DNA of 64,000 nucleotides, taken from Urophycis tenuis (taxonomy: Eukaryota; Chordata; Actinopteri; Gadiformes; Phycidae). Both the position numbers and the translations under genes were made by a program. This document shows positions 32,001 through 47,000 of this stretch, in pieces; the stretch's first letter is position 1, and each line of letters opens with the position of its first letter. The notes beneath the pieces are model-generated. The model was given only the letters and a program-made list of their open reading frames with translations. It did no database searches and was not told the origin of the DNA. The DNA lies in assembly GCA_036785325.1 (NCBI GenBank), contig JAXIVH010000144.1:5001-69000 (forward strand). The letters are read 5' to 3'.

Positions 32001-35000
32001 TCTAACACTACACTACACTAACACTACACTAACACTACACTAACACTACACTAACACTACTCTAACACTACTCTAACACTACACTAACACTACTCTAACA
32101 CTACACTAACACTACACTACTCTAACACTACACTAACACTACACTAACACTACACTAACACTACACTAACACTACTCTAACACTACACTAACACTACACT
32201 AACACTACACTAACACTACTCTAACACTACTCTAACACTACTCTAACACTACACTAACACTACACTAACACTACACTACTCTAACACTACACTAACACTA
32301 CACTACTCTAACATTACACTAACACTACACTACACTAACACTACACTAACACTACACTAACACTACACTACACTAACACTACACTAACACTACACTACTC
32401 TAACACTACACTAACACTACACTACACTAACACTACACTAACACTACACTAACACTACACTAACACTACACTACTCTAACATTACACTAACACTACACTA
32501 CACTAACACTACACTAACACTACACTAACACTACACTAACACTAACACTACACTAACACTACACTAACACTACACTAACACTACACTACTCTAACACTAC
32601 ACTAACACTACACTACTCTAACATTACACTAACACTACACTACACTAACACTACTCTAACACTACACTAACACTACACTACTCTAACATTACACTAACAC
32701 TACACTACACTAACACTACACTAACACTACACTACTCTAACACTACACTAACACTACACTACTCTAACATTACACTAACACTACACTAACACTACACTAA
32801 CACTACACTAACACTACACTACTCTAACATTACACTAACACTACACTACTCTAACACTACACTAACAGCGACCTTGGGTTCCTTGAAAGGTGCTACATAT
32901 TTAAAGTTATTATTATTATTATTATTACTACCCTTACACAACCCTTACACAACCCTTACACAATCCTTACACTACCCTTACACTAGCACCCAGTAGATAT
33001 GGCAGTAAGTCTGGATCTACAACCTCTCTCTCTCTGTCCAGGTACAGAAGCCTCTCCCCAGCCAGCTTTACCTCGCACGCCCATCCCCGCTACTCGCTCT
33101 ACCCCCCAGAGAGCTGCAGCTGCCGAGTCTGCCCAGGTAGCCCAGGCCAAGGCTGCTCTCAAACAGGTACTGTAGTCTCTCTGCCACCCTCTCTCTCTCT
33201 ACTGTACTGTAGTCTCTCCGCCACCCTCTCTCTCTCTGTACTGTAGTCTCTCTGCCACCCTCTCTCTCTCTCTGTACTGTAGTCTCTCTGCCACCCTCTC
33301 TCTCTCTGTACTGTAGTCTCTCTGCCACCCTCTCTCTCTCTCTGTACTGTAGTCTCTCTGCCACCCTCTCTCCCTCTGTACTGTAGTCTCTCTGCCACCC
33401 TCTCTCCCTCTGTACTGTAGTCTCTCTGCCACCCTCTCTCTCTCTGTACTGTAGTCTCTCTGCCACCCTCTCTCCCTCTGTACTGTAGTCTCTCTGCCAC
33501 CCTCGCTCTCTGTACTGTAGTCTCTCTGCCACCCTCTCTCTCTCTGTACTCTAGTCTCTCTGCCACCCTCTCTCCCTCTGTACTGTAGTCTCTCTGCCAC
33601 CCTCTCTCCCTCTGTACTGTAGTCTCTCTGCCACCCTCTCTCCCTCTGTACTGTAGTCTCTCTGCCACCCTCGCTCTCTGTACTGTAGTCTCTCTGCCAC
33701 CCTCTCTCCCTCTGTACTGTAGTCTCTCTGCCACCCTCTCTCCCTCTGTACTGTAGTCTCTCTGCCACCCTCTCTCCCTCTGTACTGTAGTCTCTCTGCC
33801 ACCCTCTCTCCCTCTGTACTGTAGTCTCTCTGCCACCCTCTCTCCCTCTGTACTGTAGTCTCTCTGCCACCCTCTCTCCCTCTGTACTGTAGTCTCTCTG
33901 CCACCCTCTCTCCCTCTGTACTGTAGTCTCTCTGCCACCCTCTCTCTCTCTGTACTGTAGTCTCTCTGCCACCCTCTCTCCCTCTGTACTAGGCCTGCAT
34001 GATTAAGCAAATTTTCATCGTCATCGCGATGTGAACGTTCATGATAAACACATCGCAAAAGCTGGTCTGTAATGCAATAAGTTCGCCACGCACACTCGGG
34101 CCATCGTTATCCTTAAATCATCCTTAAATATTGTGGTTTGCAGTAACCCGACCCACCCTGTCAATTTAGGACCGACCCAAATATTTATTTTTCCCTTTAA
34201 GTCCGACCGACTTGCCGGTTGTAAACTTACGTTAAAACCCACCGTTGTTTTTTTTTACTCTTCAAACAACTAATGCAACTTTTAGTAAGTATCGCGAATA
34301 TAAATTGCCTACATACACACGTAGGCTAGGTTCTTTCTTTTATATTCACTTAATTTCATCAATGGTTCACTTGTCTGTTATGATGGCTGCTGCTGCAGTA
34401 AAGAAAATGTCCGCGGTCACTGTTCAAAGTTATTGAAGGCTAAAGTTATAACTTTGGGTTCATGCACCGTAGCAATAGGTACTACATAAAACAATGCATT
34501 GAAATATCTCGACACCGCTATAACGTGACGTGTCGACTGATGTCAAGGAGACCACTAAACTTTTACAGGTTTGAGACGCAGTCAGTGACGTCACCATATG
34601 CAAATTTGTTTAAATTCATACCGACGTATTCACCGTGACCAATATTTTACTATTATTTAAGTTAATTATTATATTTTTTATTCTTTTCTTATTTATCGCA
34701 AGTCATATCGTCATCGCATGATTGAACAGTGTGATTGCACATCGCACATTTTGCTGATGTGGTGTAGGCCTACTCTGTACTGTAGTCTCTGCCACCCTCT
34801 CTCCCTCTTTACTGTAGTCTCTCTGCCACCCTCTCTCTCTTTGTCCTTGTGTGTGTAGCTGAACGATGCCTACAGCGTGTACAAGAAGGAGAAGGCTGAG
34901 AATGACAGAATGCTGAACGAGACCACAGAGCGTCTGCAGGAGGAAGTGATGGAGCTGCGGGCTGACAGAGCAAAGATGGCCGCCAACATAGAGTTCAGCA

Positions 35001-38000
35001 ACAAGAGGTAGATCCCTTGTCCTTGTCTCCTTGTCTGCACCCTCAGATGAACCGAGCTGAGCATGGATCCAGCACAGGTTTGGGTTCAGGCTTGTGTGGC
35101 GTGGGAAGCTGCGGGGCAGTCACTCTGCTGGACACTGCCCTCTGAGGGCTGGTGGGACATGTGGACATGTGGACATGTCCTTTGTAGCTGCTTCCTACTT
35201 TTCTCTTGTATTTTGGGATCCACATTCTTTCTGCTTTCCACTTGCCTGTTGATGTTGTGGCCACCTCTAAGTAAAGGCAGTACTTTTATCCCTGCATGTT
35301 GATGTTGTAATCAGTGTTTCCCACAGGATTTTTGTAGACTATGGTGGGGGGCTCGCAATCCTCTAAGGGGGTCCGGGGGCATGCCCCCCCGGGAGAAAAA
35401 ATTCAGTAGATTTAATTTAAATTAATCAATCTGGTGAATTTTGAGAACCAATTTATGACGTATCAATTACTGACAAATTACTTACAAACTGCTGGTACTG
35501 ATATGAATGTTGATGACACAATGTGTCATACTAAATGGGGTTGAGGAGTTTTCAGAAAGCATTTATACAAAAATGAGTAAAACACAGCGCTGAGTCTTTA
35601 TACTACTAGTGAACTGTCAAGCGCGCAGCCGGGGGGGCGGGGGGTCGTGAGGACGCCTTGCCATGGCGACGGGGGGAAACAGAACGTTGGGGAGCCAATC
35701 CAGCCGCGAGGATATTAAACGCTGCAGCCCACCTGTGTTGGCATATTATTGGGCTGCTAGTGAAGTCTATTTTCCTAGTTGAAATGAGTCCGGGCCAGAG
35801 CTAGTGAGCGGAGCGCGAGCGAGCGAGGAGTGGATGGAATGTTGCTGGAGCGTGGAGCGGTTTTTTATTTAGACGCCAGAGCGGCCGCTCTGTTCCGCTC
35901 CAGTGTCGCTCCGATACCGCTCACATCACGAGTCTGAGGCATGCCCAAATCCAAACGTGTGTCTTCTTGTTGCACTTGTCTATCTTTTAAAATAAATGTT
36001 CTATGACTGAAATATATCGCCGTTGCTCTTAGTTCTTTAGGATGTACGTTTTCTGTTTAAGGTGGCAATTTGTAGTAGATTATTTCTCCCTCATTTAAAT
36101 TGGAGCTAGCGTGGAGCGATTTCAGTGGAGCGACATGATTTTGAAGTGGAGCGAAAATGAGCGGAGCGGCCGGACGCGATTTAGAGCGAGGAGCGGCCGG
36201 ACGCGATTTAGAGCGAGGAGCGGCCGAGAGCACAGCCGTCTGAGAGAGGAGCGGAATATTCGCACCGCTCAGCTCTGCTCACTAGCTCTGGTCCGGGAGG
36301 ATATTGAAACTATGGCAGCCGAAATTAGACTATCGGTGCGCCATAGTCTCGTCAATGTGTGGGAAACACTGGTTGTAATGCAGTACTTGTATCCCTGCAT
36401 GTTGATGTAGTAATGCAGTACTTGTATCCCTGCATGTTGATGTAGTAATGCAGTACTTGTATCCCTGCATGTTGATGTAGTAATGCAGTACTTGTATCCC
36501 TGCATGTTGATGTAGTAATGCAGTACTTGTATCCCTGCATGTTGATGTAGTAATGCAGTACTTTTATCCCTGCATGTTGATGTAGTAATGCAGTACTTGT
36601 ATCCCTGCATGTTGATGTAGTAATGCAGTACTTGTATCCCTGCATGTTGAGTTTGTATTGCAGCACTTGTATCCCTGCATGTTGATGTAGTAATGCAGTA
36701 CTTGTATCCCTGCATGTTGATGTAGTAATGCAGTACTTGTATCCCTGCATGTTGATGTAGTAATGCAGTACTTGAATCCCTGCATGTTGATGTAGTAATG
36801 CAGTACTTTTATCCCTGCATGTTGATGTAGTAATGCAGTACTTGTATCCCTGCATGTTGAGTTTGTATTGCAGCACTTGTATCCCTGCATGTTGATGTAG
36901 TAATGCAGTACTTGTATCCCTGCATGTTGATGTAGTAATGCAGTACTTGAATCCCTGCAGAAAGATTACAGTCAGTAGTCTCTCCTGCTACCTACAATGT
37001 GTTGGGAATAAACAACATGGCCTGCTGCATACGTCTTCCTCCCCCTATACGGGACCACGTCTCCCAGTGTGTGAGGGAACTCCTGATCATCTGCGGACCT
37101 GAGGGTTCATCCTGAGTTCACATGTGAAAGGCTTATTAAATTCCAAATGAGTCGAGTGTCATACGGTCTGCAGCATCCAGTCAGTTTACAGCAGGCTCCC
37201 CCCCCTGCCCCCAACAACCAACCAGATGCAGTCTTGGTGAGCATTGAGCAATGAGCTGTGGTGTTGGTTCTCAGGTATGACATGCTGCAGGACACGGTGT
37301 CTGCCTACCGTAGAGAGATTGCAGCTCTGCAGGACCGCGCCTCCAAGATGTCCACTCTGAGTCAGCAGCAGGAGAACATCATCCACACCCTGACACATGA
37401 CCTCCGACTGACCAATGAGAAGCTAGCCCTAGAGGAGGTACTATTTACTAATAACTAATCTACCTTTAACATACATACACATGACCTGACTCACCAATGA
37501 GAAGCTAGCCTTGGGTACTATTTACTAATAAGTATTCTACCTTTAACATGGCTTTCTCTCAATCGCACTGTCTGTCTCTCTACCTGTCTGTGTATCTGTC
37601 TACCTGTGTGTCCCTGTCTACCTGTGTGTCCCTGTCTGTCTCCCTCCCTGTGTGTCTCTGAAGGTGCGTGTGGAGAATGTCTCTAAGGAGAGAGACATGT
37701 TGCGACAGTGTGAGAGTCGTCTCTGTCAGGAGAAGGAAGTTATGTTGTCAGAGCAACGCAACCAGAACCTGCTGCTAACCAACCTCAAGAGCATACAGGT
37801 ATTGTGTAAACATATAGAACCATACACATGTCACCCAACCTATGCTGGGTTTATTAAGGTACAGATCACATAGAACCCAACACCCTGAGCAAGCCTGAAA
37901 GGAACCACAGCGTGTCTCTGCTGGCCCCGTATGTATGGATACATACACCTCAACCAGCTCCAGGATATCCTGCTCTCCTCCATCTGTTGACCTCGTACCT

Positions 38001-41000
38001 AGCATCACTGCTCCCTCCTGAGGCCCCAGGGCTGCTTCCTCTTCAGTTCTGCCCTCCCTCCTCTCTCTAGTTGACCATGGAGCACACTGAGGCAGACGCT
38101 CGCCAACGAATCAGCAGCAAGGTAGAGCATCTGGAGGCGGAGCTTGTTGCCATGAGGACCAAGCTGGACCAGGAAGTAGAGCAGAGACATGCACTGGGAC
38201 GCAGCATGGATGTACGTATGATTCTAATATGTAAAAACAGACTGGAGACATGGTATATACTAGGGTGAGAGGGACTGGAGACATGGTATATACTAGGGTG
38301 AGAGAGACTGGAGACATGGTATATACTAGGGTTATAGAGACTGGAGACATGGTATATACTAGGGTGAGAGACTGGAGACATGGTATATACTAGGGTGAGA
38401 GACTGGAGACATGGTATATACTAGGGTGAGAGACTGGAGACATGGTATATACTAGGGTGAGAGAGACTGAGACATAGTATATACTAGGGTGAGAGAGACT
38501 GGAGACATGGTATATACTAGGGTGAGAGACTGGAGACATGGTATATACTAGGGTTAGAGAGACTGGAGACATGGTATATACTAGGGTTAGAGAGACTGGA
38601 GACATGGTATATACCAGGGTTAGAGAGACTGGAGACATGGTATATACTAGGGTTAGAGAGACTGGAGACATGGTATATACTAGGGTGAGAGACTGGAGAC
38701 ATGGTATATACTAGGGTTAGAGAGACTGGAGACATGGTATATACTAGGGTGAGAGAGACTTGAGACATGGTATATACTAGGGTTAGAGAGACTTGAGACA
38801 TGGTATATACTAGGGTGAGAGACTGGAGACATGGTATATACTAGGGTGAGAGACTGGAGACATGGTATATACTAGGGTGAGAGACTGGAGACATGGTATA
38901 TACCAGGGTTAGAGAGACTGGAGACATGGTATATACTAGGGTTAGAGAGACTGGAGACATGGTATATACTAGGGTGAGAGACTGGAGACATGGTATATAC
39001 TAGGGTGAGAGACTGGAGACATGGTATATACTAGGGTTAGAGAGACTGGAGACATGGTATATACCGGGGTTATAGAGACTGGAGACATGGTATATACCAG
39101 GGTTAGAGAGACTGGAGACATGGTATATACTAGGGTGAGAGACTGGAGACATGGTATATACTAGGGTTAGAGAGACTGGAGACATTGTATATACCGGGGT
39201 TATAGAGACTGGAGACATGGTATATACCAGGGTTAGAGAGACTGGAGACATGGTATATACTAGGGTGAGAGACTGGAGACATGGTATATACTAGGGTGAG
39301 AGACTGGAGACATGGTATATACTAGGGTTAGAGAGACTGGAGACATGGTATATACAAGGGTTATAGAGACTGGAGACATGGTATATACAAGGGTTAGAGA
39401 GACTGGAGACATGGTATATACCAGGGTTAGAGAGACTGGAGACATGGTATATACTAGGGTGAGAGACTGGAGACATTGTATATACTAGGGTGAGAGACTG
39501 GAGACATGGTATATACTAGGGTGAGAGACTGGAGACATGGTATATACTAGGGTTAGAGAGACTGGAGACATGGTATATACTAGGGTTAGAGAGACTGGAG
39601 ACATGGTATATACTAGGGTGAGAGACTGGAGACATGGTATATACTAGGGTTAGAGAGACTGGAGACATGGTATATACTAGGGTGAGAGACTGGAGACATG
39701 GTATATACTAGGGTTAGAGAGACTGGAGACATGGTATATACCAGGGTTAGAGAGACTGGAGACATGGTATATACTAGGGTGAGAGACTGGAGACATGGTA
39801 TATACTAGGGTGAGAGACTGGAGACATGGTATATACTAGGGTTAGAGAGACTGGAGACATGGTATATACTAGGGTTAGAGAGACTGGAGACATGGTATAT
39901 ACTAGGGTGAGAGACTGGAGACATGGTATATACTAGGGTTAGAGAGACTGGAGACATGGTATATACTAGGGTGAGAGACTGGAGACATGGTATATACTAG
40001 GGTTAGAGAGACTGGAGACATGGTATATACTAGGGTGAGAGACTGGAGACATGGTATATACTAGGGTGAGAGACTGGAGACATGGTATATACCAGGGTAA
40101 GAGAGACTGGAGACATGGTATATACTAGGGTTAGAGAGACTGGAGACATGGTATATACTAGGGTGAGAGACTGGAGACATGGTATATACTAGGGTGAGAG
40201 ACTGGAGACATGGTATATACTAGGGTGAGAGACTGGAGACATGGTATATACTAGGGTGAGAGACTGGAGACATGGTATATACTAGGGTTATAGAGACTGG
40301 AGACATGGTATATACTAGGGTGAGAGAGACTGGAGACATGGTATATACTAGGGTTATAGAGACTGGAGACATGGTATATACTAGGGTGAGAGAGACTGGA
40401 GACATGGTATATACTAGGGTTAGAGAGACTGGAGACATGGTATATACTAGGGTGAGAGAGACTGGAGACATGGTATATACTAGGGTTAGAGAGACTGGAG
40501 ACATGGTATATACCAGGGTTAGAGAGACTGGAGACATGGTATATACTAGGGTTAGAGAGACTGGAGACATGGTATGTACTAGGGTGAGAGACTGGAGACA
40601 TGGTATATACTAGGGTTAGAGAGACTGGAGACATGGTATATACTAGGGTGAGAGAGACTTGAGACATGGTATATACTAGGGTTAGAGAGACTTGAGACAT
40701 GGTATATACTAGGGTGAGAGACTGGAGACATGGTATATACTAGGGTGAGAGACTGGAGACATGGTATATACTAGGGTGAGAGACTGGAGACATGGTATAT
40801 ACCAGGGTTAGAGAGACTGGAGACATGGTATATACTAGGGTTAGAGAGACTGGAGACATGGTATATACTAGGGTGAGAGACTGGAGACATGGTATATACT
40901 AGGGTGAGAGACTGGAGACATGGTATATACTAGGGTGAGAGAGACTGGAGACATGGTATATACTAGGGTTAGAGAGACTGGAGACATGGTATATACTAGG

Positions 41001-44000
41001 GTGAGAGACTGGAGACATGGTATATACTAGGGTGAGAGACTGGAGACATGGTATATACTAGGGTTAGAGAGACTGGAGACATGGTATATACCGGGGTTAT
41101 AGAGACTGGAGACATGGTATATACCAGGGTTAGAGAGACTGGAGACATGGTATATACTAGGGTGAGAGACTGGAGACATGGTATATACTAGGGTTAGAGA
41201 GACTGGAGACATTGTATATACCGGGGTTATAGAGACTGGAGACATGGTATATACCAGGGTTAGAGAGACTGGAGACATGGTATATACTAGGGTGAGAGAC
41301 TGGAGACATGGTATATACTAGGGTGAGAGACTGGAGACATGGTATATACTAGGGTTAGAGAGACTGGAGACATGGTATATACAAGGGTTATAGAGACTGG
41401 AGACATGGTATATACAAGGGTTAGAGAGACTGGAGACATGGTATATACCAGGGTTAGAGAGACTGGAGACATGGTATATACTAGGGTGAGAGACTGGAGA
41501 CATTGTATATACTAGGGTGAGAGACTGGAGACATGGTATATACTAGGGTGAGAGACTGGAGACATGGTATATACTAGGGTTAGAGAGACTGGAGACATGG
41601 TATATACTAGGGTTAGAGAGACTGGAGACATGGTATATACTAGGGTGAGAGACTGGAGACATGGTATATACTAGGGTTAGAGAGACTGGAGACATGGTAT
41701 ATACTAGGGTGAGAGACTGGAGACATGGTATATACTAGGGTTAGAGAGACTGGAGACATGGTATATACCAGGGTTAGAGAGACTGGAGACATGGTATATA
41801 CTAGGGTGAGAGACTGGAGACATGGTATATACTAGGGTGAGAGACTGGAGACATGGTATATACTAGGGTTAGAGAGACTGGAGACATGGTATATACTAGG
41901 GTGAGAGACTGGAGACATGGTATATACTAGGGTTAGAGAGACTGGAGACATGGTATATACTAGGGTGAGAGACTGGAGACATGGTATATACTAGGGTTAG
42001 AGAGACTGGAGACATGGTATATACCAGGGTTAGAGAGACTGGAGACATGGTATATACTAGGGTGAGAGACTGGAGACATGGTATATACTAGGGTGAGAGA
42101 CTGGAGACATGGTATATACTAGGGTTAGAGAGACTGGAGACATGGTATAAACTAGGGTTAGAGAGACTGGAGACATGGTATATACTAGGGTGAGAGACTG
42201 GAGACATGGTATATACTAGGGTTAGAGAGACTGGAGACATGGTATATACTAGGGTGAGAGACTGGAGACATGGTATATACTAGGGTTAGAGAGACTGGAG
42301 ACATGGTATATACTAGGGTGAGAGACTGGAGACATGGTATATACTAGGGTGAGAGACTGGAGACATGGTATATACCAGGGTTAGAGAGACTGGAGACATG
42401 GTATATACTAGGGTTAGAGAGACTGGCGACATGGTATATACTAGGGTGAGAGACTGGAGACATGGTATATACTAGGGTGAGAGACTGGAGACATGGTATA
42501 TACTAGGGTGAGAGACTGGAGACATGGTATATACTAGGGTGAGAGACTGGAGACATGGTATATACTAGGGTTATAGAGACTGGAGACATGGTATATACTA
42601 GGGTGAGAGAGACTGGAGACATGGTATATACTAGGGTTATAGAGACTGGAGACATGGTATATACTAGGGTTAGAGACTGGAGACATGGTATATACTAGGG
42701 TTAGAGAGACTGGAGACATGGTATATACTAGGGTTAGAGAGACTGGAGACATTGTATATACTAGGGTTAGAGAGACTGGAGACATGGTATATACCAGGGT
42801 TAGAGAGACTGGAGACATGGTATATACTAGGGTTAGAGAGACTGGAGACATGGTATATACCAGGGTTAGAGAGACTGGAGACATGGTATATACTAGGGTG
42901 AGAGACTGGAGACATGGTATATACTAGGGTGAGAGACTGGAGACATGGTATATACTAGGGTTATAGAGACTGGAGACATGGTATATACTAGGGTTAGAGA
43001 GACTGGAGACATGGTATATACTAGGGTGAGAGAGACTGGAGACATGGTATATACTAGGGTGAGAGACTGGAGACATGGTATATACTAGGGTTAGAGACTG
43101 GAGACATTGTATATACTAGGGTGAGAGACTGGAGACATGGTATATACTAGGGTTAGAGAGACTGGAGACATGGTATATACTAGGGTGAGAGACTGGAGAC
43201 ATGGTATATACTAGGGTTATAGAGACTGGAGACATGGTATATACTAGGGTTATAGAGACTGGAGACATGGTATATACTAGGGTTAGAGAGACTGGAGACA
43301 TGGTATATACTAGGGTTAGAGAGACTGGAGACATGGTATATACTAGGGTTAGAGAGACTGGAGACATGGTATATACTAGGGTGAGAGACTGGAGACATGG
43401 TATATACTAGGGTGAGAGACTGGAGACATGGTATATACTAGGGTGAGAGAGACTGGAGACATGGTATATACTAGGGTTAGAGAGACTGGAGACATGGTAT
43501 ATACTAGGGTGAGAGACTGGAGACATGGTATATACTAGGGTGAGAGACTGGAGACATGGTATATACTAGGGTTAGAGAGACTGGAGACATGGTATATACT
43601 GGGGTTATAGAGACTGGAGACATGGTATATACCAGGGTTAGAGAGACTGGAGACATGGTATATACTAGGGTGAGAGACTGGAGACATGGTATATACTAGG
43701 GTTAGAGAGACTGGAGACATTGTATATACCGGGGTTATAGAGACTGGAGACATGGTATATACCAGGGTTAGAGAGACTGGAGACATGGTATATACTAGGG
43801 TGAGAGACTGGAGACATGGTATATACTAGGGTGAGAGACTGGAGACATGGTATATACTAGGGTTAGAGAGACTGGAGACATGGTATATACAAGGGTTATA
43901 GAGACTGGAGACATGGTATATACAAGGGTTAGAGAGACTGGAGACATGGTATATACCAGGGTTAGAGAGACTGGAGACATGGTATATACTAGGGTGAGAG

Positions 44001-47000
44001 ACTGGAGACATTGTATATACTAGGGTGAGAGACTGGAGACATGGTATATACTAGGGTGAGAGACTGGAGACATGGTATATACTAGGGTTAGAGAGACTGG
44101 AGACATGGTATATACTAGGGTTAGAGAGACTGGAGACATGGTATATACTAGGGTGAGAGACTGGAGACATGGTATATACTAGGGTTAGAGAGACTGGAGA
44201 CATGGTATATGCTAGGGTGAGAGACTGGAGACATGGTATATACTAGGGTTAGAGAGACTGGAGACATGGTATATACCAGGGTTAGAGAGACTGGAGACAT
44301 GGTATATACTAGGGTGAGAGACTGGAGACATGGTATATACTAGGGTGAGAGACTGGAGACATGGTATATACTAGGGTTAGAGAGACTGGAGACATGGTAT
44401 ATACTAGGGTTAGAGAGACTGGAGACATGGTATATACTAGGGTGAGAGACTGGAGACATGGTATATACTAGGGTTAGAGAGACTGGAGACATGGTATATA
44501 CTAGGGTGAGAGACTGGAGACATGGTATATACTAGGGTTAGAGAGACTGGAGACATGGTATATACTAGGGTTAGAGACTGGAGACATGGTATATACTAGG
44601 GTTATAGAGACTGGAGACATGGTATATACTAGGGTGAGAGAGACTGGAGACATGGTATATACTAGGGTTATAGAGACTGGAGACATGGTATATACTAGGG
44701 TTAGAGACTGGAGACATGGTATATACTAGGGTTAGAGAGACTGGAGACATGGTATATACTAGGGTTAGAGAGACTGGAGACATGGTATATACTAGGGTGA
44801 GAGACTGGAGACATGGTATATACTAGGGTTAGAGAGACTGGAGACATGGTATATACTAGGGTGAGAGACTGGAGACATGGTATATACTAGGGTTAGAGAG
44901 ACTGGAGACATGGTATATACCAGGGTTAGAGAGACTGGAGACATGGTATATACTAGGGTGAGAGACTGGAGACATGGTATATACTAGGGTGAGAGACTGG
45001 AGACATGGTATATACTAGGGTTAGAGAGACTGGAGACATGGTATATACTAGGGTTAGAGAGACTGGAGACATGGTATATACTAGGGTGAGAGACTGGAGA
45101 CATGGTATATACTAGGGTTAGAGAGACTGGAGACATGGTATATACTAGGGTTAGAGACTGGAGACATGGTATATACTAGGGTTATAGAGACTGGAGACAT
45201 GGTATATACTAGGGTGAGAGAGACTGGAGACATGGTATATACTAGGGTTATAGAGACTGGAGACATGGTATATACTAGGGTTAGAGAGACTGGAGACATG
45301 GTATATACTAGGGTTAGAGAGACTGGAGACATGGTATATACTAGGGTGAGAGACTGGAGACATGGTATATACTAGGGTTAGAGAGACTGGAGACATGGTA
45401 TATACTAGGGTGAGAGACTGGAGACATGGTATATACTAGGGTTAGAGAGACTGGAGACATGGTATATACTAGGGTTAGAGACTGGAGACATGGTATATAC
45501 TAGGGTTATAGAGACTGGAGACATGGTATATACTAGGGTGAGAGAGACTGGAGACATGGTATATACTAGGGTTATAGAGACTGGAGACATGGTATATACT
45601 AGGGTTAGAGACTGGAGACATGGTATATACTAGGGTTAGAGAGACTGGAGACATGGTATATACTAGGGTTAGAGAGACTGGAGACATGGTATATACTAGG
45701 GTGAGAGACTGGAGACATGGTATATACTAGGGTTAGAGAGACTGGAGACATGGTATATACTAGGGTGAGAGACTGGAGACATGGTATATACTAGGGTTAG
45801 AGAGACTGGAGACATGGTATATACCAGGGTTAGAGAGACTGGAGACATGGTATATACTAGGGTGAGAGACTGGAGACATGGTATATACTAGGGTGAGAGA
45901 CTGGAGACATGGTATATACTAGGGTTAGAGAGACTGGAGACATGGTATATACTAGGGTTAGAGAGACTGGAGACATGGTATATACTAGGGTGAGAGACTG
46001 GAGACATGGTATATACTAGGGTTAGAGAGACTGGAGACATGGTATATACTAGGGTTAGAGACTGGAGACATGGTATATACTAGGGTTATAGAGACTGGAG
46101 ACATGGTATATACTAGGGTGAGAGAGACTGGAGACATGGTATATACTAGGGTTATAGAGACTGGAGACATGGTATATACTAGGGTTAGAGAGACTGGAGA
46201 CATGGTATATACTAGGGTTAGAGAGACTGGAGACATTGTATATACTAGGGTTAGAGAGACTGGAGACATGGTATATACCAGGGTTAGAGAGACTGGAGAC
46301 ATGGTATATACTAGGGTTAGAGAGACTGGAGACATGGTATATACCAGGGTTAGAGAGACTGGAGACATGGTATATACTAGGGTGAGAGACTGGAGACATG
46401 GTATATACTAGGGTGAGAGACTGGAGACATGGTATATACTAGGGTTATAGAGACTGGAGACATGGTATATACTAGGGTTAGAGAGACTGGAGACATGGTA
46501 TATACTAGGGTGAGAGAGACTGGAGACATGGTATATACTAGGGTTAGAGAGACTGGAGACATGGTATATACTAGGGTGAGAGACTGGAGACATGGTATAT
46601 ACTAGGGTTAGAGAGACTGGAGACATGGTATATACTAGGGTGAGAGACTGGAGACATGGTATATACTAGGGTTAGAGAGACTGGAGACATGGTATATACT
46701 AGGGTTAGAGACTGGAGACATGGTATATACTAGGGTTATAGAGACTGGAGACATGGTATATACTAGGGTGAGAGAGACTGGAGACATGGTATATACTAGG
46801 GTTATAGAGACTGGAGACATGGTATATACTAGGGTTAGAGAGACTGGAGACATGGTATATACTAGGGTTAGAGAGACTGGAGACATTGTATATACTAGGG
46901 TTAGAGAGACTGGAGACATGGTATATACCAGGGTTAGAGAGACTGGAGACATGGTATATACTAGGGTTAGAGAGACTGGAGACATGGTATATACCAGGGT

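Noticed and set aside
33068..34058. Minus-strand frames of up to 299 residues rich in Arg-Glu-Gly
   Set aside because: They are products of the 34-bp minisatellite in TPR intron 16, with all three frames showing the same repeat.
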